Shown: positions 41,072-50,505 of the stretch, piece by piece
Layout: every line of letters begins with the position of its first letter
Numbering within the stretch: position 1 is the first letter of the stretch
Origin: Longispora albida DSM 44784
Lineage (GTDB): Bacteria; Actinomycetota; Actinomycetes; Mycobacteriales; Micromonosporaceae
DNA: 64,000 bases
Direction: 5' to 3'
NCBI RefSeq assembly: GCF_000379825.1
Contig: NZ_KB903816.1
Coordinates: 62,001 to 126,000 of the forward strand
Position numbers and translations under genes: made by a program
The notes under the pieces: generated by a model
Database searches by the model: none
Seen by the model: the letters and a program-made list of their open reading frames with translations, nothing else
Told to the model about the DNA's origin: nothing

Positions 41072-43384
41072 GTGCGTTCCTTAGGCAAATTCTCGAAGCT
41101 CCTCGCCCTGCTCATGACCGGTGGCCTCGCCGCGGTCGTGGTCGTGGCGCTGGTGCTGCCGGTGGCGATCTCCGGGGGCCTGCTCACCAAGGTGGCCGCC
41201 GGTGACTTCAAGGACCTGCCGGAGGCGCTCAAGAACCCGCCGACCCCGCAGAGCAGCTACATCTACGCCTCGGACGGCAAGACACTGATCACGTCGTTCT
41301 TCGACCAGAACCGGCGTGACGTGTCCTACGAGGAGATCCCGCAGGTGATGCGGGAGGCCATCGTCGCGAGCGAGGACACCCGGTTCTACGAGCACAAGGG
41401 CGTGGACCCGAAGGGCGTGCTGCGCGCGTTCGTCAGCAACGTCGGCTCGGGCGGGGTCTCGCAGGGCGCTTCGACGCTCACCATGCAGTACGTCCGGAAT
41501 GTACTGCTTTACACCGCGAACTCCGAAGCCGAGCAGAAGGCCGCCACCGAGCAGAGCGCCGGCCGCAAGCTCCAGGAGATGCAGTACGCGCTGTCCGTCG
41601 AGAAGGAACTGTCCAAGGAAGAGATCCTCCGCCGGTACCTGAACCTGGCGTACTTCGGCCACGGCGCCTACGGCATCTACTCGGCCAGCCAGACGTACTA
41701 CTCCAAGAACCCGAAGGACCTCACGCTCGACGAGGCCTCGCTCCTGGCCGGCCTGGTCCAGGCGCCGGACACCTACGACCCGGCCAAGAACACCAAGGAC
41801 TCCGCCGACCGGCGGGGCTGGGTGCTCAAGCGCATGGTCGACATGAAGTACGTCGACGAGGCCGCCGCCACCGCAGCCCAGGCCAAGCCGGTCACCCTCA
41901 AGCTCAAGAACGCGCCGGACGACTGCCTGGCCAACGCCAGCGGCGACAAGGCCGGCTGGGGCTTCTTCTGCGGGTACTTCAAGGAGTGGTGGCTGGCCCA
42001 GCCGGCCTTCGGCGCCACGACCGCCGACCGGCAGGCGAACCTGCAGCGCGGCGGGTACACCATCGTCACCTCCCTCGACCCCGACCTGCAGCGGGCGGCG
42101 GAGAAGAACATCGCCGACCAGCTCAAGAAGGACAACCCGCTCGCGATGAACCTCGCGGTCGTCGAGCCAGGTACCGGCCGGATCAAGGCGATGGCCACCA
42201 ACCGGAACTACTCCGTCGACATCGCGAACAACGGCAGGAACACGGCCGGCGAGCAGTACGGCAAGGGCAGCTACCCGAACACCGTGAACCCGCTGGTCGC
42301 CGGCGGCAAGGCCGCGTCCGGGTACCAGGCCGGCTCGACGTTCAAGATGTTCACGATGCTCGCCGCGCTCGAACAGGGCATGCCGTTGAGCACGGCGTTC
42401 GACTCGCCGACCAAGTACAGGACGAAGTTCCCGGTCGAGCCGGGCCCCGCTGCCTGCGACGGCCGCTACTGCCCTGCCAACTCGTCTCCGAGCTGGATGG
42501 ACGGCCGGCGGACCATGTGGGACGCGTTCGGCCGCTCCGTCAACACGTACTTCGTGTGGCTGGAGGAGCAGGTCGGGCCGGAGAAGGCCGTCGAGATGGC
42601 CAAGCGGCTCGGCATCCAGTTCCGGGCGAAGACCGACGCCGACCTGGCGAACAACCCGTCCCAGTGGGGTGCCTTCACGCTGGGCGTGTCCTCCACGTCC
42701 CCGCTGGACCTCGCCAACGCCTACGCCACCCTGGCCGCCGAGGGCACGTACTGCACGCCGCTGCCCGTCACCTCGGTCACCGACCACAAGGGCGAGCAGC
42801 TCGACGTGGCCCAGCCCAAGTGCACGAAGGTCCTCGACCCGGACATCGCCCGCGCCGCCACGGACGCGGCCCGCTGCCCGGTCGGCGACCAGAACTCGTT
42901 CGGCAAGTGCAACGGCGGCACCGCGGAGATCGTCCGCTCCACTGTGGGCCGGGACGTGGCGGGCAAGACCGGTACGTCGGACAAGGACTCGACCGGCACC
43001 CTGGCCGTCTACACCCCGAACCTCGCGGTGGCCGGGATCGTGGCCGACCCCGACAACCCGCAGAACTACGCCGGCTCGGCGAACGCCCAGAAGGTCAACC
43101 TGGCCGTGGCCCGTACCGTCCGCGACGGCGTGAAGGCCCTGCCCGACAAGGACTTCAACCCGCCGTCGCGGAAGATCGCACTCGGCTCGCAGGGCAACCC
43201 CGACAACCGGCGGGCGGAACGCGAGGAGTCGGCCACCGTGCCGACCCCGACCGTCAACCCGCCGGCCCCGCCCTCGCGGAACCCGTCGGCGCCGCCGAGC
43301 CAGAAGCCCCCGGCCACCGGCTTCCCCACGAACTTCCCCACGAACCTCCCGACGGCGAAGCCGACCGTCCGGCCCCGGCTCTAG
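41072..43384 (+). CDS. Bifunctional penicillin-binding protein (class A)
   Basis: A 770-residue peptidoglycan synthase. A short cytoplasmic start and one membrane helix (about 8-38) lead to a GT51 glycosyltransferase (EDTRFYEHKGVD, GASTLTMQYVRN). The transpeptidase has STFK (Ser422), SVN in GRSVNTYF and KTGT. The 60-residue tail is Pro/Thr-rich (PTPTVNPPAPPS) and probably spans the wall. It polymerises glycan strands and crosslinks them outside the membrane. The start is a GTG with no Shine-Dalgarno. It is convergent with uppS, three bases apart. Confidence 0.94.
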   Translation: MRSLGKFSKLLALLMTGGLAAVVVVALVLPVAISGGLLTKVAAGDFKDLPEALKNPPTPQSSYIYASDGKTLITSFFDQNRRDVSYEEIPQVMREAIVASEDTRFYEHKGVDPKGVLRAFVSNVGSGGVSQGASTLTMQYVRNVLLYTANSEAEQKAATEQSAGRKLQEMQYALSVEKELSKEEILRRYLNLAYFGHGAYGIYSASQTYYSKNPKDLTLDEASLLAGLVQAPDTYDPAKNTKDSADRRGWVLKRMVDMKYVDEAAATAAQAKPVTLKLKNAPDDCLANASGDKAGWGFFCGYFKEWWLAQPAFGATTADRQANLQRGGYTIVTSLDPDLQRAAEKNIADQLKKDNPLAMNLAVVEPGTGRIKAMATNRNYSVDIANNGRNTAGEQYGKGSYPNTVNPLVAGGKAASGYQAGSTFKMFTMLAALEQGMPLSTAFDSPTKYRTKFPVEPGPAACDGRYCPANSSPSWMDGRRTMWDAFGRSVNTYFVWLEEQVGPEKAVEMAKRLGIQFRAKTDADLANNPSQWGAFTLGVSSTSPLDLANAYATLAAEGTYCTPLPVTSVTDHKGEQLDVAQPKCTKVLDPDIARAATDAARCPVGDQNSFGKCNGGTAEIVRSTVGRDVAGKTGTSDKDSTGTLAVYTPNLAVAGIVADPDNPQNYAGSANAQKVNLAVARTVRDGVKALPDKDFNPPSRKIALGSQGNPDNRRAEREESATVPTPTVNPPAPPSRNPSAPPSQKPPATGFPTNFPTNLPTAKPTVRPRL

Positions 43385-43387
43385 TCC

Positions 43388-44170
43388 TTACACCGGGGCG
43401 ACCGGGTTGGGGATGGCGCCGCCGAACCTGCGGTCACGCTGGGCGAACAGCTCACACGCGTACCACAGGTGGCGGCGGTCGAAGTCGGGCCACAGCACGT
43501 CGAGCGAGACGAACTCCGCGTACGCCGCCTGCCAGATCAGGTAGTTCGACAGCCGCTGCTCGCCGGAGGACCGCAGGACGAGGTCAACATCCGGGACATC
43601 CGGGCAGTACAGGTACTTCTGTATCGTCTTCTCGCTGACCTTGTCGGCCTTGAGCCGCCCGGCTGCGATATCGGCCGCCATCTTCGCCGCCGCGTCGGCG
43701 ATCTCGGCCCGCCCGCCGTAGTTCACGCAGAACTGCAGGGTGAGCTTGGTGTTCCGCTTGGACATCTCCTGCGCGATCTCCAGCTCGTTGATCACGCTCC
43801 GCCACAGCCGGGGACGGCGGCCGGCCCAGACGATCCGCACGCCCATCGCGTTCAGCTCGTCGCGGCGCCGCCGGATCACATCCCGGTTGAAGCCCATCAG
43901 CCAGCGGACCTCCTCGGGGGACCGCTTCCAGTTCTCCGTGGAGAACGCGTAGGCCGACAGATTCGGGATGCCCAGCTCCAGCGCGCCCTCGATCACGTCG
44001 AACAGGGAGGTCTCACCCTGCGTGTGCCCGGCGGTCCGGGGCAGGCCGCGCTCCTTGGCCCAGCGGCCGTTGCCGTCCATGATGATCGCCACGTGCTTCG
44101 GGATCGCGTCCTTCGGCAGGGCGGGCGGCCGGACGCCCGACGGGTGGGGGGCCGGCGGGGAGTAGGTCAC
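43388..44170 (-). CDS. uppS: Isoprenyl diphosphate synthase (undecaprenyl/decaprenyl type)
   Basis: A 260-residue cis-prenyltransferase making the polyprenyl lipid carrier for cell-wall synthesis. HVAIIMDGNGRWAKERGLPR carries the catalytic Asp and diphosphate loop, YAFSTENWKR and LVLRSSGEQRLSNYLIWQ are family motifs. An Ala/Pro-rich N-terminal tail of 25 residues precedes the domain. The GTG start lies 3 bp after the recO stop with AAGGAG upstream, so the two genes are coupled. Confidence 0.95.
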   Translation of the reverse strand: MTYSPPAPHPSGVRPPALPKDAIPKHVAIIMDGNGRWAKERGLPRTAGHTQGETSLFDVIEGALELGIPNLSAYAFSTENWKRSPEEVRWLMGFNRDVIRRRRDELNAMGVRIVWAGRRPRLWRSVINELEIAQEMSKRNTKLTLQFCVNYGGRAEIADAAAKMAADIAAGRLKADKVSEKTIQKYLYCPDVPDVDLVLRSSGEQRLSNYLIWQAAYAEFVSLDVLWPDFDRRHLWYACELFAQRDRRFGGAIPNPVAPV

Positions 44171-44173
44171 TGC

Positions 44174-44935
44174 TCACTCCTTCATCGTGCGGTCAACCAG
44201 CGGCAACGAGCGTAGCGCCCGCTCCAGGTGCCACTGGAGATGAGCCGCCACCAATCCACTGGCCTCCCGCCGAATCCCCACATCACTGGCATCTGCCCGC
44301 TTCCAGTCGCCGCTGGTCAGGGCGGCCATCAGGCCCAGAGTGGCCGGCGCGGGCCTGGCGGCGCCGGGAGGCTGGCACGCCGGGCACACCGACCCGCCCG
44401 AGGGCACGCTGAAGGCCCGGTGCGGGCCAGGGGTGGCGCAGACCGCGCACTCGGTCAGCGCCGGCGCCCAGCCAGCGGTGGTCATCGCCCGGAGAAAATA
44501 CGCATCCAGTACCAGAGGGGGCGCGTGCTCCCGCACCGCCAGCGCCCGCAGCGCCCCGAGGGTGAGCTGGAACAGCCGCAGGGCGGGCTCGCTCTCCACG
44601 GGAGTGAGCCGCTCGGCGGTCTCCGCGACGGCCGAGGCCGCCGTGTAGCTCGGATAGTCCTGGGTGATCCGCCCCGCGTACAGCTCGACGGCCTCGGCCT
44701 GCGCGACGGTGTGCAGGCCGGCCCGGCCCTCGGCGATCTGGAGCTCGACGTGGCCGAAGGGCTCCAGCCGGGCGCCGAACTTCGAGCTCGTCCGGCGCAC
44801 GCCCCGCGCCACGGCCCTGATCCGGCCCGTCCGGCGGGTGAGCAGGGTGATGATCCGGTCGGACTCGCCCAGCCTCTGGACACGGAGCACCACCCCGTCG
44901 TCCCGGAAGAGCCTGCTGCGATACCCCTGCGCCAC
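44174..44935 (-). CDS. recO: DNA repair protein RecO
   Basis: A 253-residue RecF-pathway protein that loads RecA on single-stranded gaps. The N-terminal OB fold (YRSRLFRDDGVVLRVQRLGESDRIITLLTRRTG) is clear. The central zinc-ribbon of the family keeps CAVCATPG but shows only part of the second pair (SVCPACQPPG). CACAAT lies 6 nt before the GTG. Upstream lies the anti-sigma gene, 33 bp away. Confidence 0.94.
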   Translation of the reverse strand: MAQGYRSRLFRDDGVVLRVQRLGESDRIITLLTRRTGRIRAVARGVRRTSSKFGARLEPFGHVELQIAEGRAGLHTVAQAEAVELYAGRITQDYPSYTAASAVAETAERLTPVESEPALRLFQLTLGALRALAVREHAPPLVLDAYFLRAMTTAGWAPALTECAVCATPGPHRAFSVPSGGSVCPACQPPGAARPAPATLGLMAALTSGDWKRADASDVGIRREASGLVAAHLQWHLERALRSLPLVDRTMKE

Positions 44936-44968
44936 CCGCCTATTGTGCCCGCCCGGTACGACAGTCCT

Positions 44969-46369
44969 TTACCGGCGGCTGAATCTGCGCAGGACCACCA
45001 GCCAGCGGACCAGCAGCCCGAGCACCACCAGGGCGAGCAGCGGGACGGCCAGCAGGAAGCTCAGCAGCGGCCGGGCCGGGAACGGCCCCGGCTCGACCGG
45101 CTCGCCGCCGAACCGGCCGAGTTCGATCATGCGCCCGGCGATGTCGTAGCTCAGCACCCCGTCCACCGGCTCGATCAGGCCCAGGTTGACCGTGCCCCTG
45201 CGGCCGACGCCGATCACGGCCGCACCGCCCACCTCCCAGAACCCTGCGTCGTCGGGGCTGTCCGCGAACGGCGGCCTGCCCGACCGATCCGGCTGGTAGA
45301 CCACGGTCACGGGGCTGAAAGCCTGCCGCCAGCCGACGACCCGGACCGCCATCCCGGACACCGCGTTCAGCTCCGGGTCCGGCGCGTCCGTCCCGTCCCT
45401 GGCCCACAGGCTGTGCAGGGTCCACTTCCGGGCCCCGAGCTGGGCCGGGGTGCACCGGCTGGTGCAGCCGTCGTGCCGGGCGATGGTCAGCTTCTCGCCG
45501 AAGAACGCTCCCGGTCCGGCCAGGAACTCCTGCGGGCTCAGCTCACGCGACCAGGAGCTGGCGCCGGTCATGTCGTGCACGCTCACCGTCCGTCCAACCT
45601 GGACGGCGACCCTGGGCAATTCGCTCGCGGAGAACGCCATCGCCGAGACCCTCCTGAACCGCTGTGTATCCGGGACAGGCACCAGCGGGACGACCGGCCC
45701 GCCATTGACCGGTACGAGTGCCAGCACGCCAGGCAGCACGTCACCGCCGAGATACGGCCCGTGGCAGATCGCCACCACCCTGTCACCGGCCCAGCCGAGC
45801 GGCTGCAGGCAGTCCGTCCCTTCGAGCTTGCGGTTGAGCGCCCTGTCCTTGCCCGTTTTCAGGTCTGTGATGGTGATGCCGTAACTCGCGACGTACCGGC
45901 CGTCCGCGGAGAGCTGCGCGTCGACCCCTGCCATCGACTCGGCTCCGCCCTGCAGGATCATCCGGTACTGGCCGTCCGGCCCGACCACCGCGATCTTCCC
46001 CTCGTGGTCGAGCAGGTCCGGGCCGCGCAGGCCGGGTGCGGCATCCCCGCTGAACAGCATCGACGCGGCCCCCGGCGGCGACTGGTCCACAGTGGCCTGC
46101 CACATCCACGGCTCGAACACCCGGCGCGGCACCATCACGGGCTCACCGTTACGGCGTTCGCCCAGATCCCCGGGTGGTACGCGGGTGGTGTCCCGGCCAG
46201 CCAGCCACGGCACGAGCACCGCGACGAGCAGCACAGCCAGGCACAGCGCGCCAGCCTGGGCCAGCCACGCCCGGTACCGCATCCGCCGCCCCCGCCGCCA
46301 CAGGTCAGCGGGCAGCCGGGCCGGTGGCATCCGCTCGGCGAGCCCGCGGAGCATGTCAGACGTCTCCAT
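44969..46369 (-). CDS. Membrane partner of ECF sigma factor with propeller-like outer domain
   Basis: A 466-residue protein. A short cytoplasmic segment (residues 1-33) and a membrane helix (about 37-57) precede a long extracytoplasmic domain with repeating beta strands (DAQLSADGRYVASYG, VVAICHGPYLGGDV), suggestive of a WD40-like propeller. A second helix (about 437-457) and a basic tail end the protein. The position directly behind a sigma factor, with start codon overlapping its stop (TGATG), suggests an anti-sigma or sensor role. The usual zinc-binding anti-sigma motif is absent, so the mechanism is open. Confidence 0.7.
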   Translation of the reverse strand: METSDMLRGLAERMPPARLPADLWRRGRRMRYRAWLAQAGALCLAVLLVAVLVPWLAGRDTTRVPPGDLGERRNGEPVMVPRRVFEPWMWQATVDQSPPGAASMLFSGDAAPGLRGPDLLDHEGKIAVVGPDGQYRMILQGGAESMAGVDAQLSADGRYVASYGITITDLKTGKDRALNRKLEGTDCLQPLGWAGDRVVAICHGPYLGGDVLPGVLALVPVNGGPVVPLVPVPDTQRFRRVSAMAFSASELPRVAVQVGRTVSVHDMTGASSWSRELSPQEFLAGPGAFFGEKLTIARHDGCTSRCTPAQLGARKWTLHSLWARDGTDAPDPELNAVSGMAVRVVGWRQAFSPVTVVYQPDRSGRPPFADSPDDAGFWEVGGAAVIGVGRRGTVNLGLIEPVDGVLSYDIAGRMIELGRFGGEPVEPGPFPARPLLSFLLAVPLLALVVLGLLVRWLVVLRRFSRR

Positions 46370-46863
46370 CAGTACCTCCCGCTCAGCTCGGGTGCCAGCA
46401 CACGCAGCCGGGCCAGCGCGTCCCGCACGCTGCTCTTCACAGTGGACACCGAGCAGCCGAGCGCCTCGGCCGTCGCGACCTCCGTCATGTCCTCGTAGTA
46501 CCGCAGCACCAGCACGGCGCGCTGTTTCCTGCTCAGCCGGGCGAGCGCGGCACGCACCATGAACGCGGTCTCCACCCCGGCGGCGTGGTCGGGCACAGCC
46601 CGCTCCGGCGGCTCGGCGTACAGGTCGGTACCACGCCAGCGCCGCCGCCACACCGACACGTGCTGGCTGTACATGACCCGGCGGACATACGCGTCCGGAT
46701 CGCCGCCCGCGATCACGCGTTCCCAGTGCCGGGCGACCCGGACCAGCGTGATCTGCACCAGATCCTCGGCGTGATGCCGGTCGCCGGTCAGCAGGTACGC
46801 CACCCGGGACCAGGCGGCCAGCCGGCCGGCCACGTACTCCCGGAACGAATCCTCAGCGAGCAC
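46369..46863 (-). CDS. SigE-family ECF RNA polymerase sigma factor
   Basis: A 164-residue sigma-70 ECF factor of the actinobacterial SigE-like group. Region 2 runs FREYVAGRLAAWSRVAYLLTGDRHHAEDLVQITLVRVARHW, region 4 LARLSRKQRAVLVLRYYEDMTEVATAEALGCSVSTVKSS (shown in parts here). The GTG 46863 start has GGAGG 5 nt upstream. A longer open frame upstream lacks similarity. Its stop is fused to the start of the membrane partner. Confidence 0.9.
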   Translation of the reverse strand: MLAEDSFREYVAGRLAAWSRVAYLLTGDRHHAEDLVQITLVRVARHWERVIAGGDPDAYVRRVMYSQHVSVWRRRWRGTDLYAEPPERAVPDHAAGVETAFMVRAALARLSRKQRAVLVLRYYEDMTEVATAEALGCSVSTVKSSVRDALARLRVLAPELSGRY

Positions 46864-46936
46864 ACTCACCTCCCTGCCCTCTTCCACGCCCGGCACCCCG
46901 CCGCCGGGTGGGTACGGGAGCAAGGAACTCCGGGCG

Positions 46937-47476
46937 TCAGGAACTCCGGGCGAGCAGGCGCCGGGCGTCGGCGTCGCTGGCGATCCGGACGAAGTCCAGC
47001 CGGGCGTTGGCCGGGTCGGCTGCGGCACGCCGATACCGCTCCCGGTACTCCGCGTGCTTCACCCAGGCCCAGGCGATCACCGAATTCTCCGGCGCGGACC
47101 GGCCGAACGGCCACAACCCGCGCACCGGCTCCCGGTTACCGTTCCAGAGCAGCTCACGGCGCAGCGCCCGCCCGTACGTCCGCCGCGTCACCCGCCAGAT
47201 CACCTGCCAGCGCGGCCGGTCGAACCAGACGACGGTGTCAGCGCGTTCCCAGATCAGCTCGCGGGTCAGCTTGTAGTTCCCGTCGATCACCCAGCCGTCC
47301 CCCGCCGCCAGCTCCGCCACCCGGGCCTGGAACTCCCCGGCGTCCAGCGGCTCCCAGCCCTCCTGGTGATAGACCGAGTCGAGCTCGAGATACGGCACAC
47401 CCAGCCGGGCGGCCAGCTCCCGCCCCAGCGTCGTCTTACCGGAACCCGGCGTACCCACCATCGAGACTCTGCGCAT
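46937..47476 (-). CDS. AAA-type P-loop kinase (topology modulation/adenylate-kinase-like)
   Basis: A 179-residue P-loop protein. GTPGSGKTTLGRELAARLGVPYLELD begins it, followed by a WVIDGNYKLTRELIWERADTVVWFDRPRW block typical of FlaR or topology-modulation-like kinases related to adenylate kinase. The substrate is unknown. It may start a transcript that continues into the sigma factor gene 73 bp downstream. Confidence 0.82.
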   Translation of the reverse strand: MRRVSMVGTPGSGKTTLGRELAARLGVPYLELDSVYHQEGWEPLDAGEFQARVAELAAGDGWVIDGNYKLTRELIWERADTVVWFDRPRWQVIWRVTRRTYGRALRRELLWNGNREPVRGLWPFGRSAPENSVIAWAWVKHAEYRERYRRAAADPANARLDFVRIASDADARRLLARSS

Positions 47477-47756
47477 GACCGGCCAGCCTAGCCCCCGATC
47501 CCCGGCCACACCGGCCCCTTTTTCAGGCCTGCCGCCATCTGGCCTGCTTCTCACCCGTGTATTTCGTGCAGCGGTACAGCGCACCCGTCTTGCTGCGGCC
47601 GAGCGCGCCCTCCGGCGATGAGTTCTGCGGTACTGCCGGGAAGGTGACCGGCTGACCGTTTCCGGGTGACTCCGGTACCCGGATCAGCGAGCCATACTCG
47701 GCCGTCCAGCCACAAAGGCGGCGGCCGGCTCTTGTGGACCCCGTCGCGGGTACAAA
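47477..47756 (-). other. Region with a start-less coding-like frame
   Basis: The minus strand has a frame ending at 47523 with normal codon bias and a protein-like end (KTGALYRCTKYTGEKQARW), but no ATG, GTG or TTG between the era terminator and its stop. It could be the tail of a broken gene. No other feature was seen in this stretch. Confidence 0.3.
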
Positions 47757-47758
47757 GG

Positions 47759-47795
47759 AAAAAGTCCGGTCACCGGCAGGGCCAGTGACCGGACT
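47759..47795 (-). terminator. Intrinsic terminator after era
   Basis: Perfect 11-bp arms (47763-47773 and 47785-47795) followed on the minus strand by a run of five T, 17 bp after the era stop. Confidence 0.88.
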
Positions 47796-47811
47796 GAGGA
47801 GCTGGAGCGGG

Positions 47812-48927
47812 TCAGAACCCGAGCCGGCGCAGCTGCTTGGGGTCGCGCTGCCATTCCTTCGCGACCCGGACGTGCAGGTCAAGGAAGACCTTCGTGCCAA
47901 GCAGCGACTCGATGCCCGCCCGGGACGTGGCACCGACGTCACGCAGGCGGCTGCCCCGGTGACCGATGATGATCGCCTTCTGCGAGTCCCGCTCGACGTA
48001 GAGGTCCGCGAAGATCCTGGTCAGGTTGCCCTCGTCGTGGATCTCCTCGACCACCACGGCGATCGAGTGCGGCAGCTCGTCGCGCACGCCCTCCAGCGCG
48101 GCCTCGCGGATCAGCTCGGCGATCAGGACCTGCTCCGGCTCGTCGGTGACCGCGTCGTCCGGGTAGAGCTGCGGAGACTCGGGCAGGTGACGGGTCATCA
48201 CGTCGAGCAGCACGTCGACCTGCTCGCCGGACACCGCGGACACCGGCACGATGTCGGCGAAGACACCCAGCTCGGTGACCGCGAGGAGCTGCTGGGCGAG
48301 GCGTTCCTTGCTGACCAGGTCCGTCTTGGTCACGACGGCGATCAGCGTGGCCTTCAGCCCGCTGATCTCGCTGGTGATGAACTTGTCGCCCTTGCCGATC
48401 TCCTCGTCGGCCGGGATGCACAGGCCGATCACGTCGACCTCGCTCCACGTCTGGCGGACCAGGTCGTTCAGCCGCTCGCCGAGCAGGGTGCGCGGCCGGT
48501 GCAGGCCGGGCGTGTCGACCAGGATGAGCTGCGCCTCCGGCCGGTGTACCACGCCACGGATCACGTGCCGGGTCGTCTGCGGCTTGTTGCTCGTGATCGC
48601 GATCTTCTGGCCGACCAGGGCATTCGTCAGCGTGGACTTGCCGGCGTTCGGCCGGCCGACGAAACACGCGAACCCGGCCCGGAACCCGGCACTGGTCTTA
48701 CCGACACCGGTACCGGACGGCTGGGCCTTCGGGGCCTGCTTCGGGGTCAGCGAAGGCTCGCGTTCCCGGACGACCGGGCTGGTCTGCTTGCCGGTCGGCT
48801 TCTGCTTCTTCGCGGCGCCGTCAGCCTTCTTCGGGCCCGGCTTCCACGAGGACTTCTTCTTCTCCTTCGGGTACCAGTCGTTCCCGGCGCCCTCTGGGCC
48901 CTTCCCTGACGGCTTGCGGGCGCTCAT
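47812..48927 (-). CDS. era: GTPase Era with N-terminal basic extension
   Basis: A 371-residue ribosome-assembly GTPase. The GTPase domain has GRPNAGKST, DTPGLHRP and TKTD; the C-terminal KH domain that binds 16S rRNA ends with IESLLGTKVFLDLHVRV. Residues 1-80 form a Lys/Pro-rich low-complexity extension (KEKKKSSWKPGPKK) not present in most Era proteins, perhaps an RNA-binding tail. The start overlaps the stop of the preceding gene (ATGA). A strong terminator ends the operon. Confidence 0.95.
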   Translation of the reverse strand: MSARKPSGKGPEGAGNDWYPKEKKKSSWKPGPKKADGAAKKQKPTGKQTSPVVREREPSLTPKQAPKAQPSGTGVGKTSAGFRAGFACFVGRPNAGKSTLTNALVGQKIAITSNKPQTTRHVIRGVVHRPEAQLILVDTPGLHRPRTLLGERLNDLVRQTWSEVDVIGLCIPADEEIGKGDKFITSEISGLKATLIAVVTKTDLVSKERLAQQLLAVTELGVFADIVPVSAVSGEQVDVLLDVMTRHLPESPQLYPDDAVTDEPEQVLIAELIREAALEGVRDELPHSIAVVVEEIHDEGNLTRIFADLYVERDSQKAIIIGHRGSRLRDVGATSRAGIESLLGTKVFLDLHVRVAKEWQRDPKQLRRLGF

Positions 48928-49247
48928 ACGGTGCCCATCAGCGTGCCGGCCGGGTCGGCCACGTGCAGCGGCGCGTCAGCGGACACGTCACGGACGGCGG
49001 CCAGGCCAGCCTGGTCGACCTCCGAGCCCTCGGTCACCACGACCGCTGCCTCGAACTTCGCCGCGCCAGCCGACACCGCCTGCGCGACGGCACCCTGCAA
49101 CGCGGACAGGCTCAGCGAAGGCAGCTTCACCGTCGCCGCCGCGTACGTCCGGCCGTCGCCGTCGCGCACCGCGGCCCCCTCGGCGGCGCCGACACGCGCG
49201 CGGGCCGCCTTGGCCAGCGTGATCAGCTTCAGGTCTTCCTCAGTCAT
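48924..49247 (-). CDS. Cytidine deaminase-like protein lacking catalytic residues
   Basis: A 107-residue protein corresponding to the small gene found between the CBS-domain and era genes of many actinobacteria. It keeps the cytidine deaminase-type strand and helix pattern (LITLAKAARARVGAAEGAAV, FEAAVVVTEGSEV). However, it lacks both the HAE motif and the PCxxC zinc ligands, so it is unlikely to deaminate. The ATG 49247 overlaps the CBS gene end by eight bases; GGGGAGAG lies upstream. Confidence 0.8.
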   Translation of the reverse strand: MTEEDLKLITLAKAARARVGAAEGAAVRDGDGRTYAAATVKLPSLSLSALQGAVAQAVSAGAAKFEAAVVVTEGSEVDQAGLAAVRDVSADAPLHVADPAGTLMGTV

Positions 49248-50505
49248 CTTCGCTCTCCCCAACGGGTACCTGGTGCACGAGCACGGTATCGATCCTGTTC
49301 CGGCGGCCCGCCGTGCCCTCGGCCGTCAGCTCCAGCCCCGCGACGACGGCCTGCGCGCCGGGGATCGGCACCCGGCCGAGCGCCTGGGCCAGCAGCCCGC
49401 CGACCGTCTCCACGTCCTCGGCGGCGATCTCGATGCCGAACAGCTCGCCCAGATCCTCGGTGGACAGCCGGGAACTCACCCGGATCCGGCCGTGGTCGAG
49501 CTGCTCGACCGGCGGCCGCTCCACGTCGTACTCGTCGGTGATCTCCCCGACGATCTCCTCGAGGATGTCCTCGATCGTGACCAGCCCGGCCGTGCCGCCG
49601 TACTCGTCGACCACGATCGCGAGGTGGTTGCGGGCGGCCTGCATCTCCCGCAGCAGGTCGTCCACCGGCTTGGACTCCGGGACGAACTCCGCCGGGCGCA
49701 TCAGCTCGCTGACCGGCAGCTCCGGCCGGTCCAGCCGCCGGATGATGTCCTTGAGGTAGATCACGCCCAGCACGTCGTCCACGCTCTCCCCGATCACCGG
49801 GATGCGGGAGAAGCCGGAGCGGATCGCCAGCTGCATGGCCTGCCGGAGCGCCTTACGGGACTCGATCCACACCATGTCCGTCCGGGGCACCATCACCTCG
49901 CGCGCGATGGTGTCACCCAGCTCGATCACCGAGTAGATCATCGTGCGCTCGTCGTGGTCGACCGTCCCGCGTTCCTCCGCGAGGTCCACCATCTCCCGCA
50001 GCTCGGTCTGCGTCGAGAACGGCCCCTCCCGGAACCCCTGCCCGGGCGTCACCGCGTTACCCACGATGATCAGCAGCCGGGCCAGCGGGCCGAGCGCCCT
50101 GCCCAGCCAGCGGACCACTGGCGCGGCCGTCTGGGCCACCGGGTACGCGTGCTGGCGGCCGAGGGTCCTCGGGCCGACCCCGACCAGCACGAAGCTGACC
50201 ACGGTCATCGAGGCCGCCGTCACCGCCGCGGCCTTCCAGCCCAGCGACCAGGTGTCGAACGTCACCAGGGCCACCAGGGCCGTCGCGGTCAGCTCGGCGG
50301 CGAGGCGGAGCAGCATGAGCAGGTTCTGGTAGTACGGCTTGTCCATCGCCACGGCGTGCAGCGACTGGCCGCCACGGGCACCGGCCCGGACCAGCTCCGC
50401 GCACCTGGCGGGAGAGACAACCGTGATAGCGGCGTCGGCGGCCGCGAAGAGCCCGGCGAAGAGCACCAGGCCGACCGCGACCGCCAGCAGAGTGAGATCA
50501 GGCAT
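49240..50505 (-). CDS. CNNM/CBS-domain membrane protein (hemolysin C/CorC family)
   Basis: A 421-residue protein. The N-terminal CNNM membrane domain (about 1-190) has three or four helices, followed by two CBS domains (around 210-330, [11 protein letters not shown] and [11 protein letters not shown]) and a C-terminal CorC/HlyC transporter-associated domain. Such proteins are linked to magnesium or cobalt efflux. It overlaps ybeY by eight bases at its start and the deaminase-like gene at its end. Confidence 0.92.
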   Translation of the reverse strand: MPDLTLLAVAVGLVLFAGLFAAADAAITVVSPARCAELVRAGARGGQSLHAVAMDKPYYQNLLMLLRLAAELTATALVALVTFDTWSLGWKAAAVTAASMTVVSFVLVGVGPRTLGRQHAYPVAQTAAPVVRWLGRALGPLARLLIIVGNAVTPGQGFREGPFSTQTELREMVDLAEERGTVDHDERTMIYSVIELGDTIAREVMVPRTDMVWIESRKALRQAMQLAIRSGFSRIPVIGESVDDVLGVIYLKDIIRRLDRPELPVSELMRPAEFVPESKPVDDLLREMQAARNHLAIVVDEYGGTAGLVTIEDILEEIVGEITDEYDVERPPVEQLDHGRIRVSSRLSTEDLGELFGIEIAAEDVETVGGLLAQALGRVPIPGAQAVVAGLELTAEGTAGRRNRIDTVLVHQVPVGESEDD

